From Pseudomonadota bacterium (GTDB lineage: Bacteria; Desulfobacterota; Desulfovibrionia; Desulfovibrionales; Desulfovibrionaceae): 64,000 bases of DNA. The notes under the pieces were generated by a model. That model searched no databases. It was given only the letters and a program-made list of their open reading frames with translations, and was not told the origin of the DNA. The stretch spans positions 105,523 to 169,522 of the forward strand of contig JAEZYD010000008.1 in assembly GCA_023419375.1 (NCBI GenBank). The letters run 5' to 3'. Below, piece after piece: positions 23,380 through 31,537 of this stretch. How positions within the stretch are numbered: position 1 is the stretch's first letter; every line of letters starts with the position of its first letter. The position numbers were made by a program, and so were the translations under genes.

Positions 23380-25929
23380 ATGCAAAAAAACTGCCCGCAG
23401 CTCGAACTCGCGCGTGAAGACCTCATGGAAATGGAAGGCCTGTTGTGTGAACAATTGTCTTCATTCCTGTCCTTTTCAGGGCACGCCCTGTATTTTCCCA
23501 CCAGCCGCGCGCCCGAAGAGCCGCAATTGCTGTCGCGGGAACGCAGGCTGCTGCTGCCCTTGCGGCGCGACGACCATCTGCTTGGCGTTGCCATGTTGCA
23601 CGGTGTCAAGGCGCGCGAGGCCCGTCCCCTTTTGCCTTTTCTGCCTGCCATAGCGGCCCTGTGTCTGGAAAATCTTGCCAGAGCCAAGGCCATGCGCACG
23701 GATTCCGTTACCGGGCTTGCCACAGAAGAGGCCCTGTTTGCGCATATGGAAAATGCCGCAGAGCGTTTGCGGGCCTATCTGGAAGAACCGGGCGCGGAAG
23801 AAAGCGGCCCCGCTCCCCTGCACTGGTTGTGCATGGGGATTGTGCTGTTGCGCCTTGCCAACGGGGATTCTGTGGTGCGGCGCGGCGGGCATGCTTTTGC
23901 AGAAAAATATCTCAAGACTCTGGCAGACGCCTGCCGCGAAGCCCTGCCATCAGATGTTCTGGCAGCGCGCGTGGGCCGCTGGGAAATTGCCCTGCTCTTT
24001 CCCGCCAGCGGGCGCGGCGCTTGCCACAAGCTGGCCCGCGCAGCACTGTCGCGCATGGAAGCGGTGCGTATGCCCTATCCGCTGCTGAAAAAGCCCGTAC
24101 GCCCGCGCCTCTGCGCAGGGCATGCCCTGTACCCGCAGGATATGCGCGGTACGGAAATGCACCTTGAAATGCACGATCAGGCCCGCCTGTGCATGGACCG
24201 CGCCCGCCTTGCCGCTGATGTGGCCGGGCAGGAGGCTGACGGCGCTCAGGCTGTGGAAAGCCGCATCATGCCCTTTGCGCGCATACTGCAAGAAGGCGGT
24301 ATGGTGCTGGAATCCCTGCCGCTGGGCCGTGTGCGGCTTAGCCTTGGGCGTCAGGCCAAGGCCCGCGAGGGTATGCGTTTTGCCCTGTGGGGACAGGCGG
24401 AAAACGGTTCGCCCCATTACAAGGGCGAACTGGTTGTGCTGCATACGCGGGATACGGATTCCGTTGCCGAGGCCCTGCATCTGGTTGACGTTACCTGCCG
24501 CCCCGAGGTGGGTGACAGGCTCACCTTGCTGGGTGAAACGCCCGTTCTGAGCCCGGATCTGGACGAACAGGACTTTTCGGGCGCGCGCCCTGCCATCCCG
24601 GATGCGGCGGTGGCCGTGCAGGAGCAGAGCCAGAGGGCAGAATCCGCCGAAGGTGGCAAACATGCCGCTGCTGCATGTAGCGCTTCCGCATCTGCCGTGC
24701 CCCAGCCAGCAGAGTGTGCTGGCGGTTTGTGCGGTCACGGTGATTTTTTGAACCGTTTTGCCGTGGAGGCGGAGCGGCGCAACCGCTTTACGCTTTGCCT
24801 GCTGCGGCTGGAGCCGGGCAATTCTGACGCGGGCGATGCCGCGCACTCGGATGCCGTTCCGCTGGACGGCATGCACGAAGCTGCAAATCGACAGGGTATT
24901 ATTGAATCGGCCCTCAGCGTGTGGCGCGGTGCCCTTGGCAAGGCGCAGAGCCTGCCGCAGCCGATGGCCGGGCGCTACGGCAGCAACAGCCTGATATTTT
25001 TCCATCCGGATGTGGAGGCGCAAGCCCTTGTGTCTCTGTACGAGGGCGTGTGCGGTGAACTGAACAGCCGGGGCATTTCGGCTTCTGTGGGTCTTGCTGG
25101 GTATCCCTTCCTCCAGTTCCGCAGGGGAGAAATGCCCGACTGCGCCCTGAAGGCTCTGGAATACGCCCTGCTGCTGCCAGACCCCAAGGTGGGTGTGTGC
25201 AATTCCCTTGCGCTGAACATCAGCGCCGACAGGCGGTACAGCCTCGGCGATGTTTTTGGCGCTGTGGAAGAATACAAACTTGCCCTGCTGGCTGACGAGG
25301 CCAATGCCATGGCCTGGAATTCCCTTGGCGTGTGCATGGCGGCCCTTGGGCGGCAGCACGAAGCCCGGCGGCATTTTACGGAAGCCCTGCGCCACGGGCC
25401 GGATAATGCCCTTGCCGAACAGATTTACTACAATCTGGGCACGGTCTGTCAGGGGCTTGGCGAAAAACGCGCCGCAGCCCGGTATTACCGACAGTGCGTC
25501 AAAATTTCGCCCGATCACCAGTTTGCCCACATCCGTCTTGGGCAACTGTGCGAACAGGGCGGCAGAAGGGCCGAGGCCCGGCGTTTTTACGAAATAGCCG
25601 CCGCCCTCGAGGATGCGCGCCCCGGCGCGCCCAGCCTTGCCCGCAGGCATCTTGCGCGTGTGGCTGTGCGCCAGCGCAAGGGGGGCGAGGCGCGCGAACT
25701 GCTGCACGAGGCGCTGGTGCGCAATCCGCAGGATGCCGCCTCCATGCTGCTGCTGGCAAATATCTATCTGGACAGCAATGAAGATCCGGCCATGGCGGAG
25801 CTGCTGGCCCGCAAAAGTGCTGGCTTGCACGACAAGCCCGAGGCCTGGGAAACCCTTGCCCGCGCCCTGCGCAAGCTCGGGCGGGAAGAAGAGGCCCGTG
25901 TGGCCGAAGCCAAGGCCGTGCTTTCCTAG
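23380..25929 (+). CDS. Large TPR protein with two degenerate GGDEF-like domains
   Basis: About 849 residues, without a signal peptide or membrane helix. An N-terminal GAF-like region (about 1-100) leads into a GGDEF-like domain that keeps the opening DSVTGLATEEAL but has GRWEI where GGDEF/GGEEF should be (about residue 197). After a middle beta-rich region (about 290-400) and a low-complexity linker, a second GGDEF-like domain begins at FLNRFAVEAERRNRFTLCLLRLE (about 457) and has GRYGSNSLI at the signature (about 530). From about 624 to the end there are TPRs (NSLGVCMAALGRQHEARRHFTEAL, YYNLGTVCQGLGEKRAAARYYRQC). Diguanylate cyclase activity is unlikely, so it is probably a scaffold or receptor. 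The start is not fixed by a clear ribosome site. Confidence 0.7.
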   Translation: MQKNCPQLELAREDLMEMEGLLCEQLSSFLSFSGHALYFPTSRAPEEPQLLSRERRLLLPLRRDDHLLGVAMLHGVKAREARPLLPFLPAIAALCLENLARAKAMRTDSVTGLATEEALFAHMENAAERLRAYLEEPGAEESGPAPLHWLCMGIVLLRLANGDSVVRRGGHAFAEKYLKTLADACREALPSDVLAARVGRWEIALLFPASGRGACHKLARAALSRMEAVRMPYPLLKKPVRPRLCAGHALYPQDMRGTEMHLEMHDQARLCMDRARLAADVAGQEADGAQAVESRIMPFARILQEGGMVLESLPLGRVRLSLGRQAKAREGMRFALWGQAENGSPHYKGELVVLHTRDTDSVAEALHLVDVTCRPEVGDRLTLLGETPVLSPDLDEQDFSGARPAIPDAAVAVQEQSQRAESAEGGKHAAAACSASASAVPQPAECAGGLCGHGDFLNRFAVEAERRNRFTLCLLRLEPGNSDAGDAAHSDAVPLDGMHEAANRQGIIESALSVWRGALGKAQSLPQPMAGRYGSNSLIFFHPDVEAQALVSLYEGVCGELNSRGISASVGLAGYPFLQFRRGEMPDCALKALEYALLLPDPKVGVCNSLALNISADRRYSLGDVFGAVEEYKLALLADEANAMAWNSLGVCMAALGRQHEARRHFTEALRHGPDNALAEQIYYNLGTVCQGLGEKRAAARYYRQCVKISPDHQFAHIRLGQLCEQGGRRAEARRFYEIAAALEDARPGAPSLARRHLARVAVRQRKGGEARELLHEALVRNPQDAASMLLLANIYLDSNEDPAMAELLARKSAGLHDKPEAWETLARALRKLGREEEARVAEAKAVLS

Positions 25930-26061
25930 CTTTTCAGAGGCAGGGTGCAGCGGGATGTGTTGCGGGGGCTAAACGCTCTAACTCTTTTTTGTTTCAAATA
26001 GTTGCATGCAGTCTTCCGGCGGGCGCATCTGTCCGGCAGAGCCAGCTTCACAGATTATGGA

Positions 26062-26085
26062 ACCGCCCTCAGGGGCGGTTTTTTC
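26062..26085 (+). terminator. Intrinsic terminator after the GGDEF-like/TPR gene
   Basis: AACCGCCC (26062-26069) pairs with GGGCGGTT (26074-26081), followed by a run of six T. Confidence 0.85.
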
Positions 26086-26112
26086 GTGCCCGAAGCCGAG
26101 TGCCCAAACGCA

Positions 26113-26143
26113 AGCAAGGCCCCCTGTCGCCAGAGGGCCTTGC
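26113..26143 (-). terminator. Hairpin at the 3' end of the SNF2 helicase gene
   Basis: AGCAAGGCCC pairs with GGGCCTTGCT over 26113-26143, about 30 bp beyond the helicase stop. The T-tract is weak. Confidence 0.5.
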
Positions 26144-26171
26144 TGTTGTGTCATTTGGGCAAAGCTTGAAG

Positions 26172-29100
26172 CTACACGTCAAAGAGCATTTCCAGATCTT
26201 CACGCGTGAGCGACTTCCAGGTGTCCTGGCCGGGAATGATGGCTTCGGCCACGCCGCGCTTGGCTTCCTGCAATTTGAGAATCTTCTCTTCCACCGTGTT
26301 CTGGCAGATGAGCTTGTAGGAGAAGACCTGACGGGTCTGACCGATACGGTGGGTACGGTCTGTGGCCTGGCTTTCCACAGCGGGGTTCCACCACGGGTCG
26401 TAGTGGATAACGTAGTCGGCGGAGGTCAGGTTGAGGCCCGTGCCGCCAGCCTTGAGCGAGATCAGGAAGATCGGGATTTCAGGCGTGTTGTTGAACTTGT
26501 CTACCTGATCGAAACGGTCTTTGCTCGCACCATCGAGGTAGCAGAAGGGAATCTGCGAAAATTCCAGCCACTGCTTGATGATCTGGAGCATCTGCACGAA
26601 CTGCGAGAAGACGAGCACCTTGTGGCCGCCTTCCACAATTTCCATGACCATATCCTTGAAGGCGTCAAACTTGCCCGAAGGTAGGTTGTTGGAGAAGCCG
26701 GGCATGTCGAGCTTGAGCAGGCGCGGGTGGCAGCAGATCTGACGCAGCTTGAGCAGGGCATCGAGAATGGACATCTGGCTTTTGGCAAGGCCTTTCTGAT
26801 CCACGTCTGCCAGCACCTGAGCGCGCAGCTTGCGGGCCAGGGCTGCGTACAGCTCGGCCTGCGCTTCTTCCAGCGCGCAGCAGGTGACGCTTTCCACCTT
26901 GGGCGGCAGATCCTTGGCCACCTCGGCCTTGGTACGGCGCAGAATGAAGGGGCGCACACGGGTACGCAGATAGTCCAGCGTTTCGGCGTCGCCGTCCTTG
27001 ATGGGCTTGACGATGCCCCGCTGGAAGGCGTGCTGTGAACCCAGAAAGCCCGGCATGAGGAACTCGAACAGCGACCACAGTTCGAAAAGGTTGTTTTCGA
27101 TGGGCGTGCCCGAAAGGCACAGGCGCATGCGGGCATTGATGCGGCGCACGGCGCGGGCTGTGATGGTGTTGGGGTTCTTGATGTTCTGGGCTTCGTCAAG
27201 AATAACGGTGTTGAACTCGTATTTTTCCATCTCCTCCAGATCGCGCCGGAGCAGCGCGTAGGTGGTGATGATAAGATCCGAGCTGGAAATATGCTTGAAC
27301 ATGCCCTCGCGGCGGGTGCCATAGATGGTCAGCCGTTTGAGGCCGGGAACGAACTTTTCCGCTTCGCGCTCCCAGTTGGGCAGCACCGAGGTGGGCACCA
27401 CAATAAGGTTTGGCCCGTCATGGTGCACGTCAATCATGTGCTGGATAAAGGCCAGAGTCTGCACGGTTTTGCCAAGGCCCATTTCGTCGGCAAGAATACC
27501 GCCGAACCCGTATTCCGAAAGGAAGTTGAGGTACGAAAGACCCTGAACCTGATAACTGCGCAGGTTGGCGTTGAGCGCCTTGGGCGGCGTGATGGGCCGC
27601 ACCTCGCGGAACGAGCGGATTTTTTCGCGCAGGTTGTTCCAGAAGGAGTCCGTGGCGGCGCCGGGCAGGTCTTCCAGCAGGCTGTCGAGCACTGGGGCTT
27701 CAAACTGCTTGAACTTCTGCTGCGGGGGCTTTGAAGGGTCGAGCCCCAGGGCCGTGAGCTTGTGAGAGAGCTTTTCAAGCCACGCTTCGGGCAGGCTGGT
27801 ATAGGAGCCGTCTTTCAGCTGCACATAGCGCTTGCCCCGGGTCCAGGCCTTCCAGATCTTTTCCAGGGGCAGGCTTTGGCCTTCGTATTCCACGTTGATG
27901 TCCAGCGAGAACCATTTTTCCTTCTCGTTGCTGACCACCTGCGCCGTGATGTTGGAAGAAGCCGTGCGCACCTTGTAGCGCGAGAGGGCCTTTTCGCCGT
28001 AGACGCGGTAGTTTTCAATCAGCTTGGGGTAGGAGTCGAGCAGGAAGGCAATGGCTTCTTCCGGCTCAAGGAACCACAGTTTGCTTGAGCGGGCCTGAAA
28101 ATCCATGCCGCTCAGCTCGTTCATCAACTGGGCTTCTTCGTCCTGATGGCGGCGCACCAGATAGGTCTGCCCTTCATAGGCGTAGCTGCCGGTCTGGAAG
28201 TCGGGGTTGGGCCCGTTAAGCGTAAATTCGCCGTGGCGCGTTTCATAGACGTTGTCGATTTCCAGCGTCAGCAGGCTGCCTTCTTCATCAAGGAAGAGCT
28301 TGGGATTATAGGTGGCAGGCTGGAACACCGGCTCCATGAGCTTGAGGAACTGCTGCGGCTCGTAGAGTTCCGAGGCTGGCAGGCGCGTCCACACGCGGTC
28401 GAGAAATTCGGAAATTTCTTCGTGCGGCACAACAGGGCGCTCGTAGATAAGGTTGCGCACCAGCGAAGGATAGAGGCCCGTCTGCACCGGATAAAAATTG
28501 TGCTGGTAGCAGACCCACAGGGGCATTTGCCCGTGAAAGGTGATGGGCGCGTCTTCCGGCGCGGTGCTCTCTGGCTGGTTGCGGTCGCCGGGATTGTTGC
28601 GGCCCGCGCGGATGGGCAGCGGGGGGCGGCCCTCGCGCTTGAGCAGCACTTCAAAGCGGAAGCCAGAATCGTCCAGAATGGGCTTGAGCTTGAGTGCAAA
28701 AGGTGTGCTCTCGATGCGGCAGGGTTTGTCCGTGTCTTTCCACAGCAGATAATATTCTTTGCGCACAGACCAGAAAAACCACGAGGTCAGCCCCTGGGGA
28801 ATCTCAACCCGGTGTCCGTAATAGTCGAGGTGCTGGCCGATCTGGCGGGCCACATGGGGCAACTGCGGTGAAAATTCGCACCAATCGGGGTTCTGGATGA
28901 TCTGATCCAGCGTTACCTCGTTGTGTACGCTGGAAAGCCCGGATTTGTTCTGCCGCCCACGGAAAAAGGAAACAAGCAGACGGCCCTGTTCCGGTTCAAA
29001 GCGGAATATGAGATAGTGGCGGCCTGGTTCCGGTTCCATGTCGGTAGAAAAAAAGTTGCGGAAGCTCTGTTTCCAGTCGGTGCTGGGGGGCGGGGTTTCT

Positions 29101-29435
29101 TCCGGGTCGCCCTGTTCCTTGCGCAGCTCTTCCACAAGGCGCAAGGCAAGAGCGGCCACATGGCGGCAGATGCCTGAGAACGCATCAGAGCAGTTGCACT
29201 GGTGGCGGGTGCTGCGGTCCGTAATGGTGAGAGTCAGGCTCGGCGTGAAGACCTGCAGGTCTTCGCCCTGGATGACGCCCTGCACTTCCCAGGTTTCGCC
29301 CTCCTGGATATTTATTTTTTGCACCTCACCTTCGGACAGGATATAGTAGGCGGCGTCGCGGATGTATTCCGGCACGTTATCGTGCAGGAAAGTCTGGCAC
29401 ATTTCGCGAACGACGCTCTGTTCAGATCGACTCAT
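26172..29435 (-). CDS. SWIM zinc-finger SNF2-family helicase
   Basis: A 1087-residue ATP-dependent DNA translocase. A SWIM finger (HQCNCSDAFSGICRHVAALAL, about residues 78-98) is followed by a long family-specific N-terminal half and the two RecA-like lobes. Walker A is DEMGLGKT (about 648), the DEAQ box is ILDEAQNI (about 745), and the C-terminal lobe has LVFSQFVQML, SLKAGGTGLNLT and DRTHRIGQTRQV (about 1028). SWI2/SNF2 proteins of this HepA-like type remodel nucleoprotein or help recycle RNA polymerase. All helicase motifs are intact. Monocistronic and not beside nuclease or methylase genes, so there is no sign here of a DISARM-type defence system. Confidence 0.92.
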   Translation of the reverse strand: MSRSEQSVVREMCQTFLHDNVPEYIRDAAYYILSEGEVQKINIQEGETWEVQGVIQGEDLQVFTPSLTLTITDRSTRHQCNCSDAFSGICRHVAALALRLVEELRKEQGDPEETPPPSTDWKQSFRNFFSTDMEPEPGRHYLIFRFEPEQGRLLVSFFRGRQNKSGLSSVHNEVTLDQIIQNPDWCEFSPQLPHVARQIGQHLDYYGHRVEIPQGLTSWFFWSVRKEYYLLWKDTDKPCRIESTPFALKLKPILDDSGFRFEVLLKREGRPPLPIRAGRNNPGDRNQPESTAPEDAPITFHGQMPLWVCYQHNFYPVQTGLYPSLVRNLIYERPVVPHEEISEFLDRVWTRLPASELYEPQQFLKLMEPVFQPATYNPKLFLDEEGSLLTLEIDNVYETRHGEFTLNGPNPDFQTGSYAYEGQTYLVRRHQDEEAQLMNELSGMDFQARSSKLWFLEPEEAIAFLLDSYPKLIENYRVYGEKALSRYKVRTASSNITAQVVSNEKEKWFSLDINVEYEGQSLPLEKIWKAWTRGKRYVQLKDGSYTSLPEAWLEKLSHKLTALGLDPSKPPQQKFKQFEAPVLDSLLEDLPGAATDSFWNNLREKIRSFREVRPITPPKALNANLRSYQVQGLSYLNFLSEYGFGGILADEMGLGKTVQTLAFIQHMIDVHHDGPNLIVVPTSVLPNWEREAEKFVPGLKRLTIYGTRREGMFKHISSSDLIITTYALLRRDLEEMEKYEFNTVILDEAQNIKNPNTITARAVRRINARMRLCLSGTPIENNLFELWSLFEFLMPGFLGSQHAFQRGIVKPIKDGDAETLDYLRTRVRPFILRRTKAEVAKDLPPKVESVTCCALEEAQAELYAALARKLRAQVLADVDQKGLAKSQMSILDALLKLRQICCHPRLLKLDMPGFSNNLPSGKFDAFKDMVMEIVEGGHKVLVFSQFVQMLQIIKQWLEFSQIPFCYLDGASKDRFDQVDKFNNTPEIPIFLISLKAGGTGLNLTSADYVIHYDPWWNPAVESQATDRTHRIGQTRQVFSYKLICQNTVEEKILKLQEAKRGVAEAIIPGQDTWKSLTREDLEMLFDV

Positions 29436-29554
29436 GGGTTCCCCAAAAATACTCCGGTGAAATTTCTGGAAAATTCCAGAAACGGAGCGATGTTATGACG
29501 TTTGCGATAAATAGCACAGGTTGGGGGGCGAAAGCAATATGAAGTGTGACTTTT

Positions 29555-31303
29555 ATGAAAAAAATAAATTTTGAGCGCGCAATCAATATGTTGGAATCAA
29601 TATTGGCCCAACGGCCCACACGATTTTACGGGAAAAAGTGGATTCGCCGGGTCACAATTTCATGTGCTTTGCTGTGCATTTGTGCATCATCGGCCTTTTG
29701 CGCCAATTCTGCGGGTGATCTGCCGGAAGAAACCGGCCTTGCCCCCTCGGGTGCGGCAGTCAGCCCGGCGGGCCCGCCAGCTTCGGGCGGCAGCATATTT
29801 TTTGGCACCATCGGCGAGGCTTCAAATCTTATTCCCTACCTCACATCTGACTCCGCCTCGCATGAGGTGGCAGAGCTTATCTACACGGCCCCGCTGCGGT
29901 ACAACAAGGATTTGCAGCCTGAGCCGTGGGCAGCAGAATCTTGGAGTATGGAAGACGGCGGCAAACGCATGCGTTTTACCCTGCGCAAGGGCATATTGTG
30001 GGAGGACGGGCAGGAGCTGACCGCCGAAGACGTGGCCTTTACCTGCAAGCTGGCGGCAGACCCTGCCACCGGCAGCCCTTATGCCGAGGATTTTTTGCGC
30101 ATCAAGGAGCTGCGGGTCATTGACCGCTACACGTTTGAAGTGCGCTATGACCAGTTTTTTGCGCGGGCGGTATCCACCTGGATGAACCCCATCTTGCCCA
30201 AACATATTCTGGAAGGGCAAAACATCCGTTCCACGCCCTTTGCGCGCAAGCCCATGGGGGCCGGGCCGTATCGGCTCAAATCGTGGGAGCCGGGAAGCCG
30301 CATAGTGCTGGAGGCCTCGCCCACCTATTTTGCGGGCAAGCCGCGCATTGACGAAGTGGTGTACAGGATCATTCCTGACAACGCCACCATGTTTATGGAA
30401 ACCCGGGCGGGCAGGCTGGACGTGATGGATCTTTCACCCCTGCAATATCTGCGGCAGACCTCCAGCCCGGAATGGCAGAGCCGATTCCATAAATTCCGCT
30501 ATATTGCCTCTGTGTATATTTTCCTCGGCTTTAATCTGGAGCATCCCTTTTTTAAGGATGTGCGAGTGCGACGGGCCATTTCCATGGCAATCGACCGCGA
30601 GGGCATCATCAAGGGCGTCTTGCTGGGGCAGGGGGTTCCGGCATTTGGGCCGTTCAAGCCCGGCTCGTGGCCGTACCATCCCGGCCTCAAGCCCATGCCC
30701 AGAAATATTGCCGCTGCGCGCGCTCTGCTGGCCGAGGCGGGCTTTGCCGACCACAACGGCGATGGCCTGCTTGACCGCGACGGCCAGCCGCTGGCCTTTA
30801 CCATCCTGACCAATCAGGGCAACGAGCAGCGCATTCTTGCGGCTACCGTCATGCAGTCGCAACTGCGCGAGGTGGGCATTGACGTGCGTATCCGTACCGT
30901 GGAGTGGGCGGCCTTCATCCGCGAATTTGTCAACAAGGGGCGGTTTGACGCCGTGCTGCTGGGGTGGACAATCCCGCAGGATCCGGACCTGTTTTCTGTA
31001 TGGCATTCATCCCAGACCTTTGAGGGCGGACTGAACTTTACCCACTACCGCAATCCCGAGGTGGACAAGCTGCTTGAAGAGGCGCAATCCACGCCCGATC
31101 AGAAAAAGCGCGCAGAACTGTACTATCGCATTCAGGAAATATTTGATGCGGAGCAGCCCTACTGCTTTTTGTTTGTGCCCTATGCCCTGCCGGTGGTGCA
31201 GCGGCGTTTTCAGGGCATAGAGCCCGCGCTGGCCGGCATAATGTATAATTTTGAAAAATGGTGGATTCCCAAGGCCTTGCAACACACGCAGATGCAGCCC
31301 TAA
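29555..31303 (+). CDS. Extracellular solute-binding protein, family 5 (peptide/nickel type)
   Basis: About 582 residues. A long basic N-terminus and signal peptide (WIRRVTISCALLCICASSAFCA) precede a family 5 SBP domain. Landmarks are FGTIGEASNLIPYLTSDSASHEV at its start, LRKGILWEDGQELTAEDVAFT, DVRVRRAISMAIDREGI and FDAVLLGWTIPQDPDLFSVWHSSQ. These proteins deliver oligopeptides or nickel to ABC importers. No permease or ATPase gene adjoins it, so it either works with a distant transporter or has another role. The start is uncertain: GTG 29546 and ATG 29555 are both possible and neither has a strong ribosome site. Confidence 0.88.
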   Translation: MKKINFERAINMLESILAQRPTRFYGKKWIRRVTISCALLCICASSAFCANSAGDLPEETGLAPSGAAVSPAGPPASGGSIFFGTIGEASNLIPYLTSDSASHEVAELIYTAPLRYNKDLQPEPWAAESWSMEDGGKRMRFTLRKGILWEDGQELTAEDVAFTCKLAADPATGSPYAEDFLRIKELRVIDRYTFEVRYDQFFARAVSTWMNPILPKHILEGQNIRSTPFARKPMGAGPYRLKSWEPGSRIVLEASPTYFAGKPRIDEVVYRIIPDNATMFMETRAGRLDVMDLSPLQYLRQTSSPEWQSRFHKFRYIASVYIFLGFNLEHPFFKDVRVRRAISMAIDREGIIKGVLLGQGVPAFGPFKPGSWPYHPGLKPMPRNIAAARALLAEAGFADHNGDGLLDRDGQPLAFTILTNQGNEQRILAATVMQSQLREVGIDVRIRTVEWAAFIREFVNKGRFDAVLLGWTIPQDPDLFSVWHSSQTFEGGLNFTHYRNPEVDKLLEEAQSTPDQKKRAELYYRIQEIFDAEQPYCFLFVPYALPVVQRRFQGIEPALAGIMYNFEKWWIPKALQHTQMQP

Positions 31304-31458
31304 GCACTGCGCACCGGGCACGCGGCAGTTTTTTTGCCCTTGCCTGCGGCTTGCAGGCGCATATTCAGGCCACGCGGATTTGAACAGGCCCCGGCTGGTT
31401 GTCCAGCCGGGGCCGTTGCGTTTGTGCGCTTTGGCCTATAATTCGGCTGCCCGCGGCG

Positions 31459-31488
31459 TTGACAAGGCCGCTTTAGTCGGAACATAGT
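31459..31488 (+). promoter_or_regulatory. Possible sigma-70 promoter of the rel gene
   Basis: TTGACA (31459-31464) and CATAGT (31483-31488) are separated by 18 bp, giving a leader of about 45 nt. Confidence 0.45.
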
Positions 31489-31537
31489 TCCAGAGCTGGT
31501 TGAAGATATTATTTTACGCTGTGGGTGGATGTTACGC

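Noticed and set aside
26172..29435. SNF2 helicase as part of a DISARM or similar defence system
   Set aside because: No methylase, DUF1998 or phospholipase D gene is adjacent; the SWIM-SNF2 type is common as a single housekeeping gene.
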